DNA of 64,000 nt from Rhizobium leguminosarum bv. trifolii WSM1325 (GTDB taxonomy: Bacteria > Pseudomonadota > Alphaproteobacteria > Rhizobiales > Rhizobiaceae), in NCBI GenBank assembly GCA_000023185.1, contig CP001622.1, forward strand, positions 1,054,001 through 1,118,000, in the 5' to 3' direction. The translations under genes and the position numbers were made by a program. A model generated the notes under the pieces. It saw only the letters and a program-made list of their open reading frames with translations, had not been told where the DNA came from and did not search any database. Below are positions 20,823 to 28,739 of this stretch, piece after piece. Each line of letters starts with the position of its first letter. Within the stretch, counting starts at the first letter, position 1.

Positions 20823-21437
20823 ATGACGATCTCCCGCCGGGGCTTTCTGATCGCTCTGCCGCTTTTCGTGGCCGGCTGCTCTTCGACCGGTCTAAACAGC
20901 CAGACGAATTATGCCGCACTTCCGGACGAAAAATTCCCGTTGAAGCAGGTGCCGATCGACAAGATCAAGCCGGAGCTCCGCCGCCAGGAAGTGGCCTACG
21001 AAACCACGCATGCTGCCGGCACCGTGATCGTCGATACACCTGCGCGCCGCGCCTATTACGTCCTCGGCGGCGGCAGGGCAGTACGTTATGGCGTTGGTGT
21101 CGGCCGCGAGGGGCTGGCCTTTGCCGGCAACGCCTATATCGGCCGCAAGGCCGAATGGCCGAGCTGGACACCCACCGAAAACATGCAGCGCCGCGAAGAG
21201 CGCTATCGCAAGCTCGCCGGCGGCATGCCGGGCGGCCCGAACAACCCGCTCGGCGCGCGGGCGATGTATCTTTACCGCGGCGGCGGCGACACGCATTTCC
21301 GCATTCATGGCACCAACCAGCCGCAATCGATTGGTCTCGCCATGTCGAGCGGCTGTGTCCGTATGATGAACCACGATGTGATCGACCTCTATAGCCGCGT
21401 CGAAGTCGGCGCCAGGGTCGTCGTTATCCAGGCCTGA
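20823..21437 (+). CDS. L,D-transpeptidase lipoprotein (YkuD domain)
   Basis: 204 residues. Twin-Arg-like start (SRRGFLIALPLFVAGC) with lipobox VAGC and lipidated Cys19. The YkuD domain covers ~65-204, with the active-site motif HGTNQPQSIGLAMSSGCVRM giving His162 and Cys178. It would form 3-3 cross-links in peptidoglycan or attach outer-membrane proteins to it, acting in the periplasm. It follows the ETF-QO gene after 135 bp and is probably a separate unit. A stem-loop terminator lies 46 bp past its stop. Confidence 0.92.
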   Translation: MTISRRGFLIALPLFVAGCSSTGLNSQTNYAALPDEKFPLKQVPIDKIKPELRRQEVAYETTHAAGTVIVDTPARRAYYVLGGGRAVRYGVGVGREGLAFAGNAYIGRKAEWPSWTPTENMQRREERYRKLAGGMPGGPNNPLGARAMYLYRGGGDTHFRIHGTNQPQSIGLAMSSGCVRMMNHDVIDLYSRVEVGARVVVIQA

Positions 21438-21482
21438 AGTGCCCGTTCGACACTCGGTAAGGACGCCGTCTCCATTGAAAAA

Positions 21483-21512
21483 GCCGCCGCAGCGAAGGCT
21501 GCAGGCGGCTTT
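21483..21512 (+). terminator. Rho-independent terminator
   Basis: A ten-pair GC-rich stem with one bulged base and a 6-nt loop (GCCGCCGCAG...CTGCAGGCGGC), preceded by A5 and followed by TTT, lies just after the L,D-transpeptidase gene. The A-run makes it likely to work in both directions for the convergent EamA gene. Confidence 0.75.
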
Positions 21513-21535
21513 CCATTTGCTGTTGGGGCTGGATT

Positions 21536-22441
21536 TCAGCGGCGTGGCGTGGCGATACCTGTTGACAGCGCCACGCCGATGCCGGTGATCACGGCGGCGC
21601 TGATTTCCGTCATGCCGATTGCTTCGCCAAGCAGCAAGCCGCCGCCAAGCGTCGCGAGAACCGGCGTCAGCGCCGTGAAGGCGGCAGCCTGTGTTCCGCC
21701 GAGTGTTCTGACGGCGGTGCCGTAGGCGACCATGGCGACGAGGCCGGAAAGAACGCCCTGGCTTAGCACCTGCAGGCCGATCTCCGGGAGAGTAGCCTCT
21801 GGCAGCGAGATGCCGAAGACGAGGGCAAGCGCGCCCATGATCAGGAAGGACCAGACGGCGATCAGGGCGCTTGCCTGTACGGCGGTCAGACCGGAGCGGC
21901 GGAAGGCATGCGTATAGCTTGCCCAGAGAATGGCGCCGGCCGGCAGCAGCACGAAGCTCGTCCATGGCAGCGAGGCGTCTGCAAGGCTGCGCGTGAGCAG
22001 GATCAGCACGCCGGCAACGATTGCGATAAGCCCGGCGATGCGTGTGCCGTCAGGTCTTTCGCGAAACAGCGCAATCCCGATCAGCGCCGCGGCGAGCGGC
22101 ATCGAGCCGCCGAGCAGAATCCCCGAAGAGGCCGCCGGCGTGGAATGGATTGCCAGCGTGGTCAGCAGGAAGAAGACAGCGCCCGAACCGGACACCATGA
22201 TCGCCAGCAGGTGAAGCGGCAGGCCCTTCGGCAGCAGTCCCGTCTTCAGCCAGACAGGCGAAAGCACCAGCGCCGGAATTCCGAAGCGGATCAGCCCGAT
22301 ATCGATCGAGCCGAGGGGCGTTGCGGCGCTGTGGCGGGTGACAAGAAACCATGTCGCCCAGATCAGCACGGTAATGGTGCCGCCGGCATAACCCAGTACC
22401 TGCGATGGCGACTTGTCGTTCGTGAAAGCAATGGTGGTCAT
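21536..22441 (-). CDS. EamA/DMT-family exporter
   Basis: 301 residues and about ten membrane helices in two EamA repeats (APLGSIDIGLIRFGIPALVL..., and AAFTALTPVLATLGGGLLLGEAIG near the C-terminus). The gene diverges from an Lrp/AsnC regulator across 144 bp, a common pairing in which the regulator senses an amino acid and controls its exporter. Amino-acid or metabolite export is therefore the inferred job; the substrate is unknown. Confidence 0.9.
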   Translation of the reverse strand: MTTIAFTNDKSPSQVLGYAGGTITVLIWATWFLVTRHSAATPLGSIDIGLIRFGIPALVLSPVWLKTGLLPKGLPLHLLAIMVSGSGAVFFLLTTLAIHSTPAASSGILLGGSMPLAAALIGIALFRERPDGTRIAGLIAIVAGVLILLTRSLADASLPWTSFVLLPAGAILWASYTHAFRRSGLTAVQASALIAVWSFLIMGALALVFGISLPEATLPEIGLQVLSQGVLSGLVAMVAYGTAVRTLGGTQAAAFTALTPVLATLGGGLLLGEAIGMTEISAAVITGIGVALSTGIATPRR

Positions 22442-22585
22442 CGTCCTGTCCTTTCTTTCATCCGGAGCCTGTCCGGTTGAAGAGAAGACTAGCGCCAGAG
22501 GTCAGGGCATGTCCTTGCTATCTATGGCTAAAAAATCATGCTATGCGCAATCTTCTGCCAATTGATGTCGGCGGGGGTCGCGAAA

Positions 22586-23059
22586 ATGCCAAATCTCGAT
22601 AAATTCGATATTGCCATCCTGAAGTGCCTGCAGGAGGATGCACGGGCCACAAATGTCGAGATCGCCGAGAAGGTGAACCTTTCGCCGTCGCCCTGCCTGC
22701 GCCGCATCCGCAATCTCGAACGGTCCGGGATCATCCGCGGTTACACGGCAGATATCGATCGCAAGGAGGTCGGTCTCGGCCTCACCGTCTTCGTCGAATT
22801 CAAGGTCGTCCAGCACAGCCGCGAAAATTCCGAGGCGCAGCAGAAGGCGCTGCTCGCCATCCCCGAGATCGTCTCCTGTTTCCTGATCTCAGGCACGGCC
22901 GATTTCCTCGCCGAAGTGGTGGTGGAGGATCTCGCCGCCTACGAACGGCTTCTGACGGAAACGCTGTTGACCCTGCCGAATGTCAGCGACATCCGCTCGA
23001 ACTTCGCCATCCGCAGCATGAAGACGCATGGGCCGTTGAAGTTGCCCGAGGGAAAATAA
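22586..23059 (+). CDS. Lrp/AsnC-family transcriptional regulator
   Basis: 157 residues from the ATG at 22586 (MPNLDKFDIAILKCLQEDAR), the usual Lrp start; upstream in-frame starts would add a non-family extension. The helix-turn-helix is TNVEIAEKVNLSPSPCLRRIRNLE, where the SPSPCLRRI recognition helix is diagnostic. The C-terminal RAM ligand domain (~75-145) contains IVSCFLISGTADFLAEVVV. Probably controls the diverging EamA gene and itself, by family habit. The stop codon falls in the loop of a perfect hairpin. Confidence 0.93.
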   Translation: MPNLDKFDIAILKCLQEDARATNVEIAEKVNLSPSPCLRRIRNLERSGIIRGYTADIDRKEVGLGLTVFVEFKVVQHSRENSEAQQKALLAIPEIVSCFLISGTADFLAEVVVEDLAAYERLLTETLLTLPNVSDIRSNFAIRSMKTHGPLKLPEGK

Positions 23060-23071
23060 TTTCCCTCGGGC
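23044..23071. terminator. Perfect hairpin spanning the Lrp stop codon
   Basis: Twelve paired bases (GCCCGAGGGAAA / TTTCCCTCGGGC) with a 4-nt loop at 23056-23059; the stop codon TAA is 23057-23059. It lies between the convergent lrp-like and mgtE genes, so a bidirectional terminator is likely although a long T tract is missing. Confidence 0.6.
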
Positions 23072-23082
23072 ATTATTGCGGG

Positions 23083-24456
23083 TTAGAGCAGCGTCCCGCT
23101 GAGGATGAGCAGCGCCACCGAGAAGTAGATGACGAGCCCGGTGACATCGACCAGCGTGGCAACGAAGGGGGCCGAGGCGCTGGCCGGATCGAGCCGGAGC
23201 TTCTGCAGCACGAAGGGCAGCATCGAACCGCAGATCGAACCGAAGGTGACGATCCCGATCAGGGCGGCAAACACCGTAACGGCGACCATCTGCCAGTGCG
23301 GGCCGTAATCGTAAAGCCCGGCCGACTGCCAGAAGACGATGCGGATGAAGCCGACGAGGCCGAGGATCGCGCCGAGCACGACGCCGGTCGGCAGTTCGCG
23401 CAAAAGCACCTTCCACCAGTCCGAGAGCTTCAGCTCGCCGAGCGCCAGCGCCCGGATGATCAGCGAGGTCGCCTGCGAACCGGAATTGCCGCCCGAGCTC
23501 ATGATCAGCGGGATGAACAGCGTCAGCACCACGGCCTTTTCCAGCTCGCCTTCGAAATGCTGCATGGCGCTTGCCGTCAGCATCTCGCCGAGGAAGAGCG
23601 CAGCGAGCCAGCCGGCGCGCTTGCGGATCATGCCGGCGAAGCTGATCTTCATGTAGGGCTGGCCGAGCGCCTCCATGCCGCCGAACCTCTGGGCCGCTTC
23701 CGTCGTGTCTGATATCATCGTGTCGATCACGTCGTCGACAGTGACGATGCCGAGTATTTGCCCCTGTTCGTCGATGACGGGCAGGGCAAGCAGGTCGTGC
23801 TTGCGGATCAGCCGGGCGACATCCTCCTGCTTCATCAGCGGATCGGCCGAAACCGGCGCGCCCTTCTGTGCCACGGAAAGGATCGAAGCGTCCGGCTCGC
23901 CGGTGATGAGGCGACGCAGCGTCACCACATGCAGCAGCGCATGGCTGACCCCATCCAGCACATAGATGGCGTAGACGGTCTCGCGCGAGCGTTCGACCTG
24001 GCGCACATGGTCGAGTGTGCGGGCGACGGTCCAGCTGTCAGGCACACTGACGAACTCCGTCGTCATGATGCCGCCGGCCGTGCGCGGCGGATAGCCCATC
24101 AGGTGCTGGATCGCGATGCGCACCGGTTCGTCGAGGCTGGAGAACAGCCGGGCGCGGGTCTCGCCGTCGAGTTCGAGCAGCACGTCGGCGACGCGGTCGT
24201 TCGACATGCCGTGCAGCAGCCGGGCGGCATCCTCGGCGCTGATCAGCGCAAGGATCTGTGCGGCGTTGCGAAGCTCCGGCCGGTCGAGGATGTTGACCGC
24301 ATAGTCCAGCGGCATGCCGCATAGAACACGCCCGGCGTCCTGGACGCTCAGCGCGTTCAACGCTTCGACGCGTTCGGCGATCGTTGCGCCGCGGCTGTTG
24401 TTGATGAAGGCACGGGCGGCATGGCCTGCCCGAAGAGGGAAGCGATTGATATTCAT
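23083..24456 (-). CDS. mgtE: Magnesium channel/transporter MgtE
   Basis: 457 residues in the family order: N-terminal superhelical MgtE_N domain (~20-135), a tandem CBS pair (~140-265, with VPDSWTVARTLDHVR and GIVTVDDVIDTMI), a connecting helix, and the membrane domain (~290-457). The membrane domain includes PLIMSSGGNSGSQATSLIIRALALGEL, the conserved pore region, and ends in a hydrophobic helix. It acts as a dimeric Mg2+-gated channel in the inner membrane, with Mg2+ binding in the cytosolic domains closing the pore. The mRNA leader is structured (see 24457-24506), suggesting post-transcriptional control. Confidence 0.95.
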   Translation of the reverse strand: MNINRFPLRAGHAARAFINNSRGATIAERVEALNALSVQDAGRVLCGMPLDYAVNILDRPELRNAAQILALISAEDAARLLHGMSNDRVADVLLELDGETRARLFSSLDEPVRIAIQHLMGYPPRTAGGIMTTEFVSVPDSWTVARTLDHVRQVERSRETVYAIYVLDGVSHALLHVVTLRRLITGEPDASILSVAQKGAPVSADPLMKQEDVARLIRKHDLLALPVIDEQGQILGIVTVDDVIDTMISDTTEAAQRFGGMEALGQPYMKISFAGMIRKRAGWLAALFLGEMLTASAMQHFEGELEKAVVLTLFIPLIMSSGGNSGSQATSLIIRALALGELKLSDWWKVLLRELPTGVVLGAILGLVGFIRIVFWQSAGLYDYGPHWQMVAVTVFAALIGIVTFGSICGSMLPFVLQKLRLDPASASAPFVATLVDVTGLVIYFSVALLILSGTLL

Positions 24457-24506
24457 TTGAGGCTCGCCTTTCCGTCGATCCGCCGTAGCGTCCGATCAGG
24501 CGAGCC
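24457..24506 (-). promoter_or_regulatory. Structured mgtE leader with ribosome-site-masking stem
   Basis: On the mRNA strand GGCTCGCCT (24498-24506) pairs perfectly with AGGCGAGCC (24461-24469), which covers the purine-rich ribosome site just before the ATG at 24456. A second small stem (CCGAC/GTCGG) overlaps the left arm, so alternative folds are possible. The whole leader back to about 24640 is GC-rich with several short inverted repeats. It does not read as a clear M-box. Confidence 0.45.
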
Positions 24507-24770
24507 GACAGGCGTCGGTCAGCGCACGAGGGTCGCGTACGGCAAAGGCAATCGACTGCTACTGTCGCTTGGCATCGTTATGATGGCTCCGTTGAAATCC
24601 GTGGTCGACGAGTGTCATCCACGTGAATGCTAGGTGGTCCCGAACGCGGAAAAAGTCAAGCGGGGTAAATGCTTAACGCCAGAATGTCGCACCCCACGAT
24701 GCGGCATTCCAGGCGGGTTTGGTTTGTATGATCTTGGGGGTCCCCGAATACCGGCCTGCCGGCTGCGATC
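24507..24770. other. Remainder of the mgtE / quinone reductase intergenic region
   Basis: It contains the upstream part of the mgtE leader and promoter. The 3' side, next to the quinone reductase stop, shows no convincing terminator, ORF or repeat. Confidence 0.4.
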
Positions 24771-25784
24771 TCAGAATCCTGCAAGCACCGCCTTGCCCTT
24801 CATCCTGCCGCTTTCGACCATGGCATGCGCCGTCTTTAGGTTTGCCGCATTGATCGGCCCGACGATCTCCGAAAGCGTGGTGCGGATCTTTCCGCCGTCG
24901 ATGAGCTCGGAAATCTTGTTCAGCAGCTTGTGCTGCTCGATCATGTCGGGCGTGCCGTAGAGCGGGCGGGTGAACATCAGCTCCCAATGGACAGAGACGG
25001 CCTTGCGCTTGAAGGGTACGATATCGAGCGTCTTCGGATCGTCGATCAGCGCGAAGCGGCCCTGCGGCGCAATCGCTTCGACGATGTCGCCGATATGACT
25101 GTCGGTATTGGTGGTCGAGAATATGAATCCCGGCGCGCCGATGCCGAGAGCCGCCACCTGCGGCGCAATCGGCCTGGAATGGTCGACGACATGATGCGCG
25201 CCGAGTTCCTTCACCCAGTCCTGCGTTTCCGGCCGCGACGCCGTGGCGATCACCGTCAGATCGGTCAATGCCCGGGCGATCTGAATAGCGATCGAGCCGA
25301 CGCCGCCGGCGCCGCCGATGATCAGGATGGAGCGTCCCGCTCCCGAAACCGCGTCCTGCACCTTCAGCCGGTCGAATAGCGCTTCGTAGGCCGTGATCGA
25401 GGTCAGCGGCAGGGCGGCCGCGGCCGCGAAACCGAGGCTCTTCGGTTTGGCGCCGACGATACGCTCGTCGACGAGATGGAATTCGGCATTGCTGCCCGGG
25501 CGGCTGATGACGCCGGAGTAAAACACTTCGTCGCCCGGCCTGAACAGGGTGACATCGGCGCCGATGGCCTTGACGATGCCGGCGGCATCCCAGCCGAGCA
25601 CCTTGAGTTCGTCTGCGGGCGGCGCGGAATGGGCGCGCACCTTCACGTCGACGGGATTGACCGAAACGGCTTTGATCTCGACGAGCAGATCGTGGCCCCT
25701 GGCCTCCGGCATCGGCAGCTCGACATCGATCAGCGAGGTTTCGGCGGAGATCGGCTGGGGCGTTTTATAGGCGACGGCGCGCAT
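24771..25784 (-). CDS. Zinc-type alcohol dehydrogenase / quinone oxidoreductase family protein
   Basis: 337 residues. The start at 25784 (MRAVAYKTPQPI) is fixed by AGGAG; a longer frame to 25916 is not family-like. GroES-like fold first (VSVNPVDVKVR, then GWDAAGIVKAIGADV), then a Rossmann domain with IIGGAGGVGSIAIQIARAL. No structural-zinc Cys cluster is seen, as in MDR enzymes of the ZADH/QOR subgroup. It probably reduces quinones or reactive carbonyls with NADPH in the cytosol. It diverges from an HxlR regulator, the classic arrangement for electrophile-inducible quinone reductases. Confidence 0.9.
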   Translation of the reverse strand: MRAVAYKTPQPISAETSLIDVELPMPEARGHDLLVEIKAVSVNPVDVKVRAHSAPPADELKVLGWDAAGIVKAIGADVTLFRPGDEVFYSGVISRPGSNAEFHLVDERIVGAKPKSLGFAAAAALPLTSITAYEALFDRLKVQDAVSGAGRSILIIGGAGGVGSIAIQIARALTDLTVIATASRPETQDWVKELGAHHVVDHSRPIAPQVAALGIGAPGFIFSTTNTDSHIGDIVEAIAPQGRFALIDDPKTLDIVPFKRKAVSVHWELMFTRPLYGTPDMIEQHKLLNKISELIDGGKIRTTLSEIVGPINAANLKTAHAMVESGRMKGKAVLAGF

Positions 25785-25864
25785 GGGAAACTCCTGTGTT
25801 CGTTGCACGGAAGCTAGATGCGCATTATGTTCTAACAACGCAAGAATGCACAAATTCTGTACGT

Positions 25865-25882
25865 AGTACCCAAAAGGATACT
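25865..25882. promoter_or_regulatory. Candidate HxlR operator
   Basis: AGTACCCAAAAGGATACT is an 18-bp imperfect palindrome (six of seven arm positions match). It ends 5 bp before the hxlR-type start codon and lies in the 103-bp divergent promoter region. Its spacing and its AGTA/TACT ends resemble operators of DUF24/HxlR regulators such as YodB and QorR. Confidence 0.5.
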
Positions 25883-25887
25883 GTAAA

Positions 25888-26292
25888 ATGTCATTGCCGC
25901 GCGCCAAACTCGTCAAGAATTTCCCTGGCTGCCCGGTCGAAGCGACGCTGACCTACCTCGACGGGAAGTGGAAAGGCGTGATCCTCTTTCATCTGATGGA
26001 GGGAACCCTGCGCTTCAACGAATTGCGGCGTAAGCTCCCGGCCGTGACCCAGCGCATGCTGACCAAGCAGCTGCGTGAACTGGAAGAGTCCGGCCTTGTA
26101 TCACGCACCGTCTATCCGGTCGTGCCGCCGAGGGTCGAATATGCAATGACGCCGCTCGGCATGACGCTGAAGCCTGTCATCCAGGCGTTGGCCGCTTGGG
26201 GTGACGATTATGTCTTCTGCAGCCCGGAAGGCCGCGAGCTGCGCTTGGCCTCAGACGGCCTGCGTGCTCCGGTCGCGGCGCTCAAGGCGTAG
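25888..26292 (+). CDS. HxlR-family (DUF24) transcriptional regulator
   Basis: 134 residues. N-terminal CPVEATLTYLDGKWKGVILFHL, with the conserved Cys near residue 12 that many HxlR proteins use as a redox or electrophile sensor. The winged helix follows: LRFNELRRKLPAVTQRMLTKQLRELEESGLVSRTVYPVVPPRVEYAMTPLG. It likely represses the diverging quinone reductase gene until oxidised or alkylated. Its last 42 bp overlap the convergent MFS gene. Confidence 0.93.
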   Translation: MSLPRAKLVKNFPGCPVEATLTYLDGKWKGVILFHLMEGTLRFNELRRKLPAVTQRMLTKQLRELEESGLVSRTVYPVVPPRVEYAMTPLGMTLKPVIQALAAWGDDYVFCSPEGRELRLASDGLRAPVAALKA

Positions 26293-27621
26293 CGAGGCTG
26301 CAAAGACGAAGAGGCCGAGGAAGGATAGTGCTGCACCGACATAGCCGGTCGCCGCAAAACCATAACCCCCGGCGATGACGAGGCCGCCGAGCCAGGCGCC
26401 GATCGCATTGGCGATGTTGAAGGCGGAATGGTTGGAAGCGGCCGCAAGCGTCTGCGCGTCGGCGGCGACATCCATCAGCCGCGTCTGCAGCGCCGGTCCA
26501 GCAGCAAAACCGCAGCCGACGAGGAAGACGCAAAGGCCGAGCATATAGGGATTGGCGGCGGTCAGCGAGAAAGTGGTCAGCACGACGACATTATAGATCA
26601 GCGACCCGCCGATCGTGCCGAGCAGCGATTTGTCGGCGAGCCACGAACCGATGAAATTGCCCGCATTCATGCCGACACCGAAGAGGACCAGCATGATCGG
26701 AACGGCCGTCTCCGGCAGCATCGCCACCTCAGTCGTTGTCGAGGCGATATAGCTGAACATCGCGAACATGCCGCCGTAACCGACGGCGGCGATGCCGAGC
26801 GTCAGCCACACCTGCGGCCGGCGGAAAGCGCCGAGTTCGCGCAGGAAGCCCGCCTCCTCGGAAACCCTGTCCTTTGGAACGTAGAACCAGATCAGCGCCA
26901 CCGTTAGCAGGCCGAGCACGCCGACCGAGAAAAACGCCACCTGCCAGTCGAGCGACTGACCGAAGAAGGTCGTCAACGGCGTGCCGAGAAGTGTCGCAAC
27001 GGTCAGGCCGAGCATGACGCGGCCGACGGCGCGGGCGCGGCGATGCACCGGCACCATTGAGGCGGCGACAAGGGCCGCGACGCCGAAATAAGCGCCATGC
27101 GGCAGGCCGCTGACAAAGCGCAGCAGCGTGAAGCTTTCGAAGGTCGGCGCCATGGCACTTGATATATTGCCGGCGGCAAAGATCAGCATCAGCATTAAAA
27201 GCAGCGTGCGGCGCGCCATCTTCGCAGCGAGCACGGCAATAACAGGTGCGCCGACGACGACTCCGAGCGCATAGGCGCTGATGACGTAGCCGGCTTGCGG
27301 CGTGGTGACCGAGAAGGTTTCGGCGACATTGGGCAGCAATCCCATGATTGCGAATTCGCCGGTGCCGATGCCGAAGCCGCCGCAGGCGAGCGCCAACTGG
27401 ACCAGCGCCACGGTCATTGCCGACGGCAGCTCTTCATCCAGGCTATCGATGGAAATATTGGCGGCAATCTCACTCACGAGAGCTCCTCGAGGCGGTTTCT
27501 GCTTGGCAATGGCCCCTGGCGCAGGCGCAGCGGCAAGCCGATCGGTGGAAATGGCGGGAGGTGGAGACGATGTCTCCGATAGACCATCTATCCGTGAGCT
27601 CTCGGCTGCCGTCGAGTGCAT
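26251..27621 (-). CDS. MFS transporter, AraJ/YdhP-like (DHA1)
   Basis: 456 residues with twelve membrane helices. The first begins near residue 69 (MTVALVQLALACGGFGIGTGEFAIMGLLPNVA), the signature of the AraJ/YdhP/PbuE group. The motif-A region between helices 2 and 3 is present (GVVVGAPVIAVLAAKMARRTLLLMLM). The 68 residues before helix 1 are polar; an alternative start at the Met at 27417 would remove them, but its ribosome site is weak. Such pumps export sugars, nucleosides or drugs. The 3' end overlaps the hxlR-type gene. Confidence 0.9.
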   Translation of the reverse strand: MHSTAAESSRIDGLSETSSPPPAISTDRLAAAPAPGAIAKQKPPRGALVSEIAANISIDSLDEELPSAMTVALVQLALACGGFGIGTGEFAIMGLLPNVAETFSVTTPQAGYVISAYALGVVVGAPVIAVLAAKMARRTLLLMLMLIFAAGNISSAMAPTFESFTLLRFVSGLPHGAYFGVAALVAASMVPVHRRARAVGRVMLGLTVATLLGTPLTTFFGQSLDWQVAFFSVGVLGLLTVALIWFYVPKDRVSEEAGFLRELGAFRRPQVWLTLGIAAVGYGGMFAMFSYIASTTTEVAMLPETAVPIMLVLFGVGMNAGNFIGSWLADKSLLGTIGGSLIYNVVVLTTFSLTAANPYMLGLCVFLVGCGFAAGPALQTRLMDVAADAQTLAAASNHSAFNIANAIGAWLGGLVIAGGYGFAATGYVGAALSFLGLFVFAASLRLERRDRSTQAV

Positions 27622-27776
27622 TTTTTGCAGTGCAGCGTCCTGCTATGTGCATACGTCTATTGCAATTTTTGCACTTCTGTCCTTTGTGAGGAAAGAAGGC
27701 TGCGCTTGAAATCGGCGATACCGCAACCATCTCAGGGCAAGGCAGGAGCATTTCCGCGCCAGAGACGGGAGCTCTT

Positions 27777-28721
27777 ATGAAGCTTGTAGGCTTTTTCAAT
27801 CGCGACGGCGGGACCTTCAAGACCACCGACATGCTGGCCTATGAAAAAAGGGCGGAGGCGGCTTTCCGCGAAGCGGGGCACGATTTTGACGCCATCGTCT
27901 TCTCAGGAAAGGAAATCGTTCCCGCCATGGAGCGGGCTGCCAAGCGCGACGATATCGACGGTATCGTTGCCGGCGGTGGTGACGGCACGATTTCGGCGGC
28001 GGCATCGATTGCCTGGAAAAACGGCATTGCGCTCGGCGTCGTGCCGGCCGGCACGATGAACCTCTTTGCCCGCTCGCTGCGTGTGCCGCTCGATATCTGG
28101 CAGGCGCTCGATGTGCTTGCCTCTGGCGAGGTCGACAATGTCGATATCGCCAGCGCCAACGGCCGGCCCTTCATCCACCAGTTTTCCGCCGGCCTGCATG
28201 CCCGCATGGTGCGTTACCGCAACGCCTACAGCTATCGTTCCCGGCTGGGCAAGATCCGGGCGAGTACGAAGGCTGCCTTGGGCGTCATCTTCAACCCGCC
28301 GGAATTCGAGGTCGAGTTCGAGGCGATCGGCATGCGCGAGCGCCGCAGGGTGTCGGCGATATCAGTCTCTAACAATCCCTTCGGAGAGAACGCGCTGCTT
28401 TACGCCGATAATTTGAGAAGCGGCGAACTCGGCTTTTACACGGCAAATCCGCTGAAGCCGCTTGGTGTCGCCCGCCTCGCCATCGACATGCTGCGCGGCA
28501 AGGTCCGCGAGAATGCCGATGTCATGGTGATGCACCCGGCCGAAGTGCACCTGCATTTCCCGAAACTGCGCTCCAAGGCCAATTGCGTCATGGACGGCGA
28601 GTTGCTGCCGCTCGAACGCGACGTCTCGATCCGGCTGCATCCGGGCGAATTGAAGGTTCTCGTCAAGCAGGGTCTCGCCGCCCAGGTGAATGCGGACGAA
28701 CGCCGCGAGCCCGCTGCGTAA
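27777..28721 (+). CDS. Diacylglycerol/lipid kinase family protein (YegS/DagK-like)
   Basis: 314 residues. The nucleotide-binding motif VAGGGDGTISAAA (~60-75) and GVVPAGTMNLFARSL define the DAGK catalytic domain (PF00781). The C-terminal beta-sandwich contains NCVMDGELLPLERDVSIRLHPGELKVLV. The start has GGGAG 6 nt upstream. It probably phosphorylates a lipid hydroxyl (diacylglycerol or phosphatidylglycerol) at the membrane surface. Convergent with the glutamine-synthetase-like gene 18 bp away. Confidence 0.92.
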   Translation: MKLVGFFNRDGGTFKTTDMLAYEKRAEAAFREAGHDFDAIVFSGKEIVPAMERAAKRDDIDGIVAGGGDGTISAAASIAWKNGIALGVVPAGTMNLFARSLRVPLDIWQALDVLASGEVDNVDIASANGRPFIHQFSAGLHARMVRYRNAYSYRSRLGKIRASTKAALGVIFNPPEFEVEFEAIGMRERRRVSAISVSNNPFGENALLYADNLRSGELGFYTANPLKPLGVARLAIDMLRGKVRENADVMVMHPAEVHLHFPKLRSKANCVMDGELLPLERDVSIRLHPGELKVLVKQGLAAQVNADERREPAA

Positions 28722-28739
28722 GTCGGCCGCCGCGTAATT

